Positions 1-11,000 of a stretch of DNA of 64,000 bases are shown here, piece by piece. The notes under the pieces are model-generated. The model did no database searches, was not told the DNA's origin, and saw only the letters and a list, made by a program, of their open reading frames with translations. The stretch's first letter is position 1. Every line of letters starts with the position of its first letter. A program made the translations under genes and the position numbers. Source of the DNA: Mytilus edulis (lineage: Eukaryota > Mollusca > Bivalvia > Mytilida > Mytilidae); the NCBI RefSeq assembly GCF_963676685.1, contig NC_092348.1, forward strand, positions 12,374,867-12,438,866, read 5' to 3'.

Positions 1-687
1 AAATAATTGCTTGCTAAAATAAGTTGATTGACAATATTATGCTGGTTTATTTGATGGTTAATCTGTCCTTCAGATGTTAATCTGTCCTTTAGAAAATATG
101 TAAACTGTATTGGATAGATATCAACCTTATTAAGTTGTTTTTTACCAGGGTCAAGTCAATTCAGGTAAAAATGTTGGGAATTGAATATTTTTATTTATTT
201 ATTAATAGTCATTAATTTTGTATTGAGTTGTTTACATTGATATAAATGTGTAATATTATATGAGAGATATTTTGACAATGTGATTATTCTATGTTTTATT
301 AAATAAAGTATGTAAACTAATAGTAAAGTGTCTCTGACAAAAGCATTGTAATATGACTATCCAGATATTTCTTTATTCTTGTGTTTCAATATTCATAATG
401 TCAAAGATTGTTTGAGTTTGGTTTAACAAATAGACATGGCGTTTCACACGGTACACCCAAGGCACTGTAATTTTCAAACAGAAAGTTTCCTTACTAGATA
501 AATACTGAACAAAAAAGCAAGGACCAACAATTAATAATATAAAAGTTCTTATCTTAAAGTTTCTCATAGCAGACATGAATTTTTAGTTGACTGAGAATTT
601 TAAGTTCATCTAATATTTCAAAAATTCTGCTCTTTGGCTCTGATGTTGTGGTGGTTGGTATGGTCTGTTATATTGCATTGAGGATTC
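1..687. other. No gene seen
   Basis: AT-rich sequence with no coding frame of convincing composition and no recognised repeat. Confidence 0.5.
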
Positions 688-1075
688 TTGATTTTCTTTG
701 GTGTATTCTTGTTATTCTTTGATGTATTCTCGTTATTCTTTGGTGTATTCTCGTTATTCTTTGGTGTATTCTTGTTATTCTTTGATGTATTCTCGTTATT
801 CTTTGGTGTATTCTCGTTATTCTTTGGTGTATTCTCGTTATTCTTTGGTGTATTCTTGTTATTCTTTGGTGTATTCTCGTTATTCTTTGATGTATTCTCG
901 TTATTTTTGGTGTATTCTCGTTATTCTTTGATGTATTCTCGTTATTCTTTGATGTATTCTCGTTATTCTTTGGTGTATTCTCGTTATTCTTTGGTGTATT
1001 CTCGTTATTCTTTGATGTATTCTCGTTATTCTTTTGTGTATTCTCGTTATTCTTTTGGGTATTCTTGTTAATCTT
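688..1075. repeat. 21-bp minisatellite, about 18 units
   Basis: Unit TTCTTTGGTGTATTCTCGTTA with G/A and C/T variants. A one-base deletion near 903 shifts all frames, so the long frames on either strand are not conserved as protein. Confidence 0.95.
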
Positions 1076-1230
1076 TTTGTGTATTCTTGCTTGACATCTT
1101 ACAGTTTATTTTGCTTTGACATTTTGGTTTCAATACTTGTTTAAGCTTTTACGCTAATTATCATAGTTAACAAACATTGTTTTGGACAGATGGGTAAATG
1201 TGTTTCCTTAAATGAGACAAGTCTTGCTTT

Positions 1231-1687
1231 TATACCCCACCTACCATAGTAGAGGGGCATTATGTTTTCCGGTCTGTGCCTCCGTTCGTGCGTTGGTTCA
1301 TCCGTCCATTCGTTCGTCTATGTGTCCTTTCAGGTTAAAGTTTTTGGTCAAGGTAGTTTTTGATGAAGCTGAAGTCCAATCAACTTGAAACTTAGTACAC
1401 TTGTTGCTTATGATATGATCTTTCTAATTTATAAAGCCAAATTAGACTTTTGACCCCAATTTCACATAGAAAATGAAAGTGGGAGTTTCAGGTTAAAGTT
1501 TTTGGTCAAGGTAGATTTTGATGAAGCTGAAGTCCTTTCACTTTGAAACTTAGTAAATATGTTCCCTATAGTATAATCTTTCTAATTTTAATACCAAATT
1601 AGATTATTACTCAATTTCACGGTCCATGGAACATGGAAAAGGATAGTGCGAGTTGGGCATCCGTGTACTTTGGACAAATTCTTGTTT
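1231..1687 (+). repeat. Dispersed repeat family A (copy 1)
   Basis: Begins TATACCCCACCTACCATAGT, then a CCGTTCG-rich microsatellite, then CAGGTTAAAGTTTTTGGTCA. It has two internal units of about 130 bp. Inverted relative to the copy at 3683. Confidence 0.85.
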
Positions 1688-1734
1688 TATGCTAATTCAA
1701 GTTTCTTGTTTTTCATTAAATTAATGTTGGACTG

Positions 1735-2258
1735 TGAGCTCTTACTCCTAAACGATACTCCTGTTTATAAGTTGGCCGTAAGCTCTTACTCCTAAACGAT
1801 ACTCCTGTTTATAAGTTGGCCGTAAGCTCTTACTCCTAAACGATACCCCCTGTTTATAAGTTGGCCGTGAGCTCTTACTCCTACACGATACTCCTGTTTA
1901 TAAGTTGGCTGTGAGCTCTTACTCCTAAACGATACTCCTATTTATAAGCTGGCCGTGAGCTCTTACTCCTACACGATACTCCTGTTTATAAGTTGGCCGT
2001 GAGCTCTTACTCCTACACGATACTCCTGTTTATAAGTTGGCCGTGAGCTCTTACTCCTAAACGATACTCCTGTTTATAAGTTGACTGTGAGCTCTTACTC
2101 CTAAACGATACTCCTATTTATAAGCTGGCCGTGAGCTCTTACTCCTACACGATACTCCTGTTTATAAGTTGGCCGTGAGCTCTTACTTCTTAATGATACT
2201 CCTGTTTATAAGTTGGCTGTGAGCTCTTACTCCTAAACGATACTCCTGTTTATAAGTT
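1735..2258. repeat. 44-bp minisatellite, about 12 units
   Basis: Unit begins GAGCTCTTACTCCTAAACGA and ends TAAGTTGGCCGT. Variants A/C in TCCTA(A/C)ACG and CTGTTTA/CTATTTA alternate, hinting at a higher-order two- to three-unit pattern. Confidence 0.95.
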
Positions 2259-2259
2259 C

Positions 2260-3239
2260 AGTACACAGAAAGTTGATGAGAAATCGATGTGAAAACCGTA
2301 TAACATACTTATATGAAGCTTGATTGCAAAGTTCAGAAAGACTTGAATTGTAGTTCCTAAGTGCAACAGAAAACTTGTACATGGCCATTATATTATTTTG
2401 GTACACAGGAAGTGGATTAGTAATTGATCTGAAAATGCAGCACACTATGTTGAATAGATAAGTTCATGGAAAAACTGACACTTGCAGACAAGGAATTAAA
2501 GATTTAAGCCTCCTGCTTCCCGGACAGTTGGTTTAAATGTAAACGGGAATCCACGGTTTGCATCCTGGGCAACTGAGGAAATTGTAAACAGGAAATATTT
2601 GGAATAAACAAGTATCTTTTTAAAAAAAAAAGAAAAAAAGCTGAAAGTATTTCAAAATAGTTAATACCGCTAAATATAAAGGCTAGAAATTCAAACTCTA
2701 AAATACAATAAATAATAAGTTTTATTTATAAAAAAAAGAAAAAACATTAAATAACTAAATAAAAGACTACTAACATCATACACGATAAATAAAAGTGATT
2801 TGTCAACAACAAAAGACTAGTTTATCAGTCTAGAAGTGTTTGAGAACAAAGACAATCAATCACTATAAAAAGACCTGTATGATCTTATGATCAATTTCAA
2901 TCATCTGATTTTTGTGAAAAGAGTTCTGGTATTTTTTTTATTTTTATTTTCGGTTATGGCACAGTTAAACAAAACCAATGATTCAACAATAATAAAATAA
3001 AATTACAAAAAAAATTCAGAACTACATTATGGAAATGATATTAATTGTTATTTCATTTATGACATTTCAACATTATTCATTTAGGTTAAAAAAAAATCAT
3101 CAGATGATATGTGTTCTTAAAGTTTGAATTAATTAGTCTTTTCATATTTAAAACAAAAACAAAAAAATTATGTTTGTTCTGAGACAAGGAAATCTATTTA
3201 ACAATGATTTATCAACAGAATAGTTTGCAAATCTTACAA
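2260..3239. other. No gene seen
   Basis: AT-rich, with A-tracts. Downstream of the STOML1-like gene. No recognisable domain in any frame. Confidence 0.5.
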
Positions 3240-3345
3240 ACTTGGAAAGAATATGTGTACTAAGTTGTAAGTTGATTGGACTTAAACCTAATCAAACACT
3301 ACCTTGACCAAAAACTTTAACCTGAAGCCGAACAGATGGATGGAT
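3240..3345 (-). repeat. Dispersed repeat family A (partial)
   Basis: Carries ACTACCTTGACCAAAAACTT followed by TAACCTGAAGC and a GGATGGATGG tail. Truncated and diverged. Confidence 0.75.
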
Positions 3346-3682
3346 GGATGAAATATTTCTTCAGTATTGTATTTGATGCATCAAATATATTGAAAAATAC
3401 AATGGTTTCTTAACAAACATTTAAAAAAAAATTATTATAAAAACTGTTGGAAATAAAACCAGCAAACATCTTTAAAAAATAAAAATTCGCTTTTTACATA
3501 ATGACTAGTGTGATGCATCAGTCTTTATTATCATCCAAATAGGAGAAAAACTACAGACTCTAAGACTTTAAGAACAAGCTCGAACATTGGTGCACCTAGT
3601 GATAAACAAACACTGTAAACAATTATCTATAATCACAAATTATATCATATAAACATAACATATATCAGCCCAAAAGATGCAG

Positions 3683-4325
3683 AAACAAGAATGTGTCCAA
3701 AGTACACGGATGCCCCACTCGCACTATCATTTTCCATGTTCAATGGACCATGAAATTGGATAAAAAATATAATTAGGCATTAAAATTAGAAAGATAATAT
3801 CATAGGGAACATGTGTACTAAGTTTCAAGTTGATTGGACTTCAACTTCATCAAAAACTACCTTGACCAAAAACTTTAACCTGAAACATGCACTTTCATTT
3901 TCTATGGTCAGTGGACCGTGAATATAATTAGGCATTAAAATTAGAAAGATAATATCATAGGGAACATGTGTACTAAGTTTCAAGTTGATTGGACTTCAAC
4001 TTCATCAAAAACTACCTTGACCAAAAACTTTAACCTGAAACATGCACATTCATTTTCTATGTTCAGTGGACAGTGAAATTGGTGTCAAAAGTTTAATTTG
4101 GCTTTAAAATTAGAAAGATCATATCATAAGGAACATGTGTACTAAGTTTCAAGTTGATTGGACTTCAACTTCATCAAAAACTACCTTGACCAAAAACTTT
4201 AACCTGAAGCGGGACAGACGGACGAACAAACGGACAGACAGACGAACGAACGGACAGACAGACGGACAAACGGACGCACAGACCAGAAAACATAATGCCC
4301 CTCTACTATCGTAGGTGGGGCATAA
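3683..4325 (-). repeat. Dispersed repeat family A, long copy with three internal units
   Basis: The block from TAGAAAGATAATATCATAGG to ACTTTAACCTGAAACATGCAC is present three times. It ends in a (GACGGACAAACG)-type microsatellite and GTAGGTGGGGCATA. Confidence 0.9.
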
Positions 4326-4841
4326 AAATCCCAAAAATATTAAGTATTGTAAATACACTCATATAAAATATATAAAACTTAAGGTTTGACCAGACAGTTA
4401 GCAGTCTGACAGATACATGTATCAGTAATATTGTTAACATTTATTTGAATGTGTCTTTACTTCATTTCCTCAAATTGACTGCATTAAGGATAAACTTTCA
4501 ATAAATGCCAAAACTACCTTATCCTGATATCATAACATTTTAAATTTTCAATAAGACATTTTGCCACAAGATGTCTGATCTAAGCTGTAAGTCAAATATC
4601 TGTTTTCATAAAGCTGATCATACATAGATTTATTCCAAACTGTACATAAAAATTAATAACATTTCAACTATGATGGAGATGATAAAACAAGGATATAACA
4701 GAGTATAGAATAAAGGAACACACTTAATCTTCACACAAATGGTTTGCTGTCACTATATACTGAACCAAGCATCTCTGTTTTTTATTATCAAAGCCATCTT
4801 TGATTGTCATGGTATCACAGAAAAACACTATCTCCTCGTCC

Positions 4842-5077
4842 TTAAACTATGAAAACATCTTTTCTATCTTCTTTCACTTTTTTCATCACAGTTTTGATAA
4901 CATCCCCTAGCTGTGTAGCAGCAGACAGATCTCCTGTCACTTTGAGACGACCACTCATGTATGCCTGTAATGGTTTTAGTTGTCCAATAAACATGCTTTG
5001 CATATCTGGTACTGTTAATGTTAGTGTAGTGTCTGGTTCCCCATTAGGTGGGAGGCCTTCGCCAGCATCTCCTCCAC
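4842..5077 (-). CDS. STOML1: STOML1-like terminal exon 9 (second half of SCP2 domain)
   Basis: Encodes the SCP2 strand and helix block ending LQAYMSGRLKVTGDLSAATQ, then a lysine-rich end and stop. PL-AYMSGRLKV-GDL is the sterol-carrier signature shared with vertebrate STOML1. Acceptor TTTTTTATGTAG. Confidence 0.92.
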
Positions 5078-8000
5078 CTACATAAAAAAGAATTATCAAC
5101 AATCATGACAATAAAGGCAGGCAAAAAAAAAAAGAGTACATTTTTTCAAAAGTAAAGAGTATTTGTCTGAAAGAGGACCCTCATAGTTACACAATCTCAT
5201 AATTTTCTTTCTTTGAATCTGCTACACTAGGTTAACCTTCAACTTTTTTTTTAAAGGTTTAAAATTAGGAGATAACTGTATTTTATTTTCAGCTCCAACG
5301 ACATGAATTGGTGATTGAATGGTGCAAATTAAGTTTACTGGCGACACATTACCGGAGACAGTAAACGGGTATTTGCGACCATCAAATCATCAACTGGTAC
5401 TGTCAAAACTTAAATTAAATATTGTTATCTCCATTTTAATGAAACTGACAAAAAACAACATTAAAACATGTTTTAAAAATCTGTCATATAACGTCTGAGC
5501 TTACACTTACGTTCCAAAGCATCGTTAATAAATATTGATTCCATGAAAATTATTGACCTTATCCAATCAAAATGAATGTTACAAACTTTGTTGCATAAGA
5601 ATATATATCAAACTATTATTTCAAATCAACTTAAAGGTTATGGGAAGAAATACATAGTAATATTTGGCTTTACAAATTACCTTAACTAATTATAGTTTTC
5701 TAAAAATAAAATTTTTGACACAAGGAGATTTTATAGCATTAAAAATAGTAACTAAATAAGTTTGTTTTTTTCTTATACAAAAGATTTTTTGATGCTGTCT
5801 TGACATTTGCTATTTTTGTATTATTCTTAAAAATAAAAACCTCACCATTTTTCAAATCTAAATAATAGACACCACCCTCCTGTCCACTGAGCTGGAACAT
5901 ATAAACAGAGCCGATACTTCTGACCATAGATTCTGATAGCACTGTTTTGATGAGTCCTATAAATTCCCTGGGGGTGGGGATATTGTGGAGTAGGGCATCA
6001 TCAACTCCAGCTGCCCCACTGTCAGGAAGTATTGTCACAGCCTCTGGAATTATGGGTAATGGCCCGTTTGTTGCATCTCCACCTACAAAGATTATATAGA
6101 TAGAAATAAACTAATTACTTTGTCATCTCGGGGCCTTTTATAGCCAGTGGTCTCGCTAGCCCAAAATAGAAGGGCGCCATGCCCTGGTGCCCTCAGTCGC
6201 GCCCTGGGTGCCTTCATCCGCGCCCTTCTGCCCTGACGTCATTTTCCAAAATTATCTTGTGCCGTTTTGGTAAAATTTTGTTTCATCGATTTCTGATCTC
6301 CAAGTTAATTACATATATGACACCTATGTGATTGCCCCCAGGTTAATCATGTCATTACAATCAATTACAATGATAAAGACTTCAAAGGTGTTAATAACTA
6401 GGTAATTTAATTAGGACAATGTATCTTTTTGTCATACTTTTGATGAATGTGTCAGCGAGTGTGTTTAGCTTGGGTAGGCAAGTCTCAATGGAAGAGTGTA
6501 TAAATGAAGACTTTCATGACTTTAGAATTGAATTTAAGTCATCAAAATAAAACTATGTCTTTACAGAAATGCCTTCCATCTCAACTTGTTAGCGACAAGC
6601 ACAGTTTTTAATTGACCCAAACGTGGTGGAAATTGATTTTGGAGTTACTTCCCCTGTTTTAGCTTATTACAAAAATATTATCCAGTATCAAAAAAAGGAA
6701 TAAATTACCAATTGAATATATAATAACATAATAATGTTACCTTAAAGATATTAACTGTCTTTGAACATATTAAAAAATATATATTGCAATTTCTACTTGA
6801 TAATTATACTTTTAGCAATCCATGTTCTAAACATTGTTAAATTAGTAATGCTCTTAGAGTCAGATCATTATAAGCTATAATTCCTATATAGATAAAAAAA
6901 AAAAAAAAAAAAACACATATTCTTTGATAATGGGTAGAGTGAAGTTAAACTGTAAAAACATAATATGTTGATGAAGATGTACTAACTACATCATAACTAC
7001 ACAAACAATGAAATAAAGACTATAGTTGAAAAGCAATCATTATTTAAAAAAAAAAACCTATACAGTAAAAAATAAAAGAGATTCGTTAACTCGTGATACA
7101 CACAGAAACGTAGACAAAAAAATGAGCAGTGCCTTTTCTTATCATAAAAAGTGCCCTGCCCTCCACTGGCACCCTGCCCCTTTGATTTCTAGCTAGAGCA
7201 CTGATAGCTGATTATGCGGTATGTGCTTTGCATATTGTTGAAGGCCATACGGTGACATATACATGTTAATTTCTGTGTCAATTTGGTCTCTTGTGGAGAG
7301 TTGTCTCATTGGCAATCATACCACATCTTCTTTTTTATAAGCTATAGTGTGGTTGTTGCCCTATGTCATATTGTGTTTTGCTTTGTATTAATAGCTAAAA
7401 GCAGGCAGTTGGTTTCCTCTTTTAAATTGTTTCACATTTTTTACAGGAGGCCTTTAATAGTTTGTTTAATTTAAAAAATATGACAAATGGATCGAACACA
7501 AGTTTTGCAACTTAGTAACATCTGATCTAAAAGAATTGCTTGTTTGATGGTATGTGTTTTGCTCTTTCAATTACATGTATTTGTTTACATCCTAGTCCTT
7601 TGGTCTTTGTTTGATAGTTTTCTTATTTACAACTAAACCATACCTCCTAATATTATCACAAACACAAATAAAGTAAACTTAATAGGCAGTTATGTTTCTT
7701 GTCCTATCACCCTTAGTGCTTAGTTCTCTCTTTGGCCAACACACCACATTTACAAATACAAAAAGACAAGTTAGTTTATATGTCCAAACAATATTTATAT
7801 CTAGGAAAGAAAAAGGTTTTCACAGGCAAATATTTTGGCTATGATCATTAAAAACTTTTGTTAAATAATAAGAAGTTAAAATTTTATATATATCAAAGGA
7901 CAGTTACACTCTGGATGATTTAGATCTTAACATATTTTATAGACACCTGTCTATAGTTAACGTTGAAGACTATAGTCGACCACTAAATGGTTTTGATTTT

Positions 8001-11000
8001 ATTTTTGGCTTTTTAATTCACTGATGTATACTGGTACTCATTTATTCAAATTGAAAAGAAACATTTCTATGCTACTGTATAATATTTTGAGGACTATAAG
8101 GAAAATCTAAAACTTACTTGCTGAAGCCTGAAGAAATGCTGAGGCTAGCTGTTGGAAAGTTTGAGGAAGACCAGCTGGCATTCCTGAATTGCTTTCTGGC
8201 CTCTTTAATACTTTTATGGGTGATCTGGAATAAAGATTCAAATCATGATTGTTTTAGTTTCTTGAAAAACATGACTAGAATGATAACAGAGATACTGGAG
8301 AATACCACAGTGTCTGAAAAATATTTATTTACTATAACACAACTAGATTTACCCTATTTCATGTATCATATTATTTGTAAGCTCACCATAAATGATATGT
8401 TATATCTTAAATGGAAAAGGATTTTTTTTGAACACATGAATAGATTTTATAAGTATTTCAGATATTGACATACAAATATTTGAATTTGGTCTTACAATAT
8501 TGCCATTTTCCTATCATACATTTAAGAAATTTCCATATTATTTGTTATCAGTAAAAACCTTATCAAAATTGATGATAAGCAAAGATGTTTTTGCCAGTCA
8601 AATATTGTTGAATGATTTAGGTATGGTTGCTCTTGATATTTAATTCTACAAAATAACCATTTCAAAAAAAATTCCAATAACACTAACACAACCCCATTTT
8701 CTTGAATGTGACCTACTGATCTGCTTACCCTTGGGGAGCACCTGAGATCACACCCAATTTTCTATGAGGTTTGTGTTGCTATGTTGTGTTCACTGTATAA
8801 TTGTTTGTCTGTTGGTCTTTTTCTTTTTTAGTCATGGCGTTGTCAGTCTATTTTCGACTTATGAGTTTGAATGTACCTCTGGTATCTTTTGTCTCTCTTT
8901 TACAATCTTATCTTACATATAACTTTAATAATCACTTACATTCTGACCTCATGAATCACAACTCCCCAGTTTTTACAAGTTTTGTTGCTTCCTTCCTGAG
9001 AAAAAAATATAGAAAGGAATTCATTTTAACATGCATTTCATTTAATCTTTTTATTTTGATAATTTGTGAATATATTTTAAACTTTTTCCAAATATCTCAT
9101 CTCTAAAATTATCCTCTGATTAATTAAAAAAACAAGCAAATATAAAAACCATATTTTTATATTTTGATCATACAAAATTCTAACTTGCAATTATTGTTTG
9201 AATTTCTTATGACCCATAAGTGAAGTGCTCTTTTTTATAATAGTTTAGCTACTTTGCACATCTTCTGTACTTAGTTACCGACTGTGCAAGGGCTGTATAG
9301 CCAGTCAAGGTTGTTAATAGTTATCAAAGGTACCAGGATTATAATTTAGTACGCCAGACGCACGTTTCGTCTACATTTGTTGTGTTACTTACCAATATGT
9401 TATCTCCCTTATTGCAATACTCTTAAATTATCTCCCTTGTCACAATATCATATTTTGTCATTTTTCACTTTCTTTTGTTTTTAAAACTTAAAATAAACAT
9501 TTAAATTTGTTTGTTTCAGTTTGAGTTATCTAGTAATGAAAAATAATAATATAAATAATAATAAACTTACCAAAATTTCACCAGTGATACCTAATTTATC
9601 AGTTTCTATGTCATGCAGTGTTTTCTGAACAAAATTATTTTTCAAGGACGATTGAACAAGTATCCTGAGCGAATGATTCATGTCTTGTATACCAGTGATG
9701 TATCTCTCCACTGATGTTATCTTATAATAAATATCTGCACCAACTTCTATCAGTCCTCGGTCATGGGTTATTAGCTGAAAAATAATTATATGCTCAATCA
9801 ATCTAACATAATTCTATTCATACGTAAACGTCAAGTTATTGCAATGGTTCTTCTTTTAAGTGCAGAGTGGGTGGCTGTCACTTTAGACTAGGTATAACAA
9901 TTTACATCACCATTCTCAATGAGCATTGCTGTAAATGTATTTATCTTACCTCCTATACATTTCAAGTCCATATAAGTAAGTAGGCGGGGCTTATTTCAAT
10001 ACACAGTTAGTAGTGGTGTTATGTCCCTTTGAAAAACAACACAGTATTGAGGAAAAAAAGGTTTCAACAGACAAAGATATTGTTGATGACCAAATGAAAT
10101 AAATTCATAAAATACATTTAAAGCTAACACGTTTTTGTTGTTGGCATTTGTTTTTGTATAGACCAATGGAAGTAGGTTCTTCATACAAAAGATATTGAAG
10201 GCTTAATCCCTTTGATAGCCACTAGTCAAATACCACATGTTAAGATATTCGGTAAGATAAATTCTTTACATAACATGCTAGTGACCTAATACTATGTATG
10301 TGGGGTAAGAAAATTCCATATGAGGATTCAAACTTCGCTCTCACCCCATATGGAATTTATTGTCACCATATATATTGTATTAGGTCACCTACACGCTATG
10401 TAACCAATAACATCCCTAGCTTCGATTTGTGGTTACAGATGTATTCCAATACATCTGTACAAAAAAGAAGGAAATTTATCAATGTCTCATTTAAATCTAG
10501 TCATACTAATGTGGCTGGACATTCAAAGTTCTGTTATGAAGACTGACTTATTTTTATTTTTCTGTACATGATACATGGTTTAACTATAATTAAAACTTAC
10601 ATGCTGAGGTGGAACATTAAATGCTCTGATGCGTAAATCTACTCTTTCTATTTTGTCTACACATGGTAAAATAAACACTATACCTAAAACAAAAACAAAA
10701 TTTACTTAATTTCACTTAAATGTTGATTCACCTTTATTCATGGAATACCAATTTTATCTGTGTTCTTCAACAGCCAATAATCTGTTAATATAATCTTAAT
10801 CTATCCATTATTTTAGGAGTTTCAAAATATGTTAATTATTGTAAAAAGTTTTACATTCTATGTAACAGTTGTCAGGTGAAGCCTGTCTTTAGATTCCTGT
10901 AAAACACTGTAATGTTATGTTTGGAAACAAATTGGAACAGCAAACATCATGGGGTACAAGTTGGTTACAATAAATGTTTCTAAAAAATCAAGAACTTAAA

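Noticed and set aside
688-1071. Open frames through the 21-bp repeat (GVFSLFF on +, NNENTPK on -) as a repetitive protein
   Set aside because: A one-base deletion near 903 shifts the frame, there are no splice signals or domain context, and all three plus frames are open simply because the unit is a multiple of three.
8118-8468. 116-codon plus-strand frame
   Set aside because: Antisense of STOML1-like exon 7, whose minus-strand reading fits the gene in phase and homology.
8801-9106. 101-codon plus-strand frame
   Set aside because: It crosses a family C repeat and the antisense of the STOML1-like exon 6. No domain.
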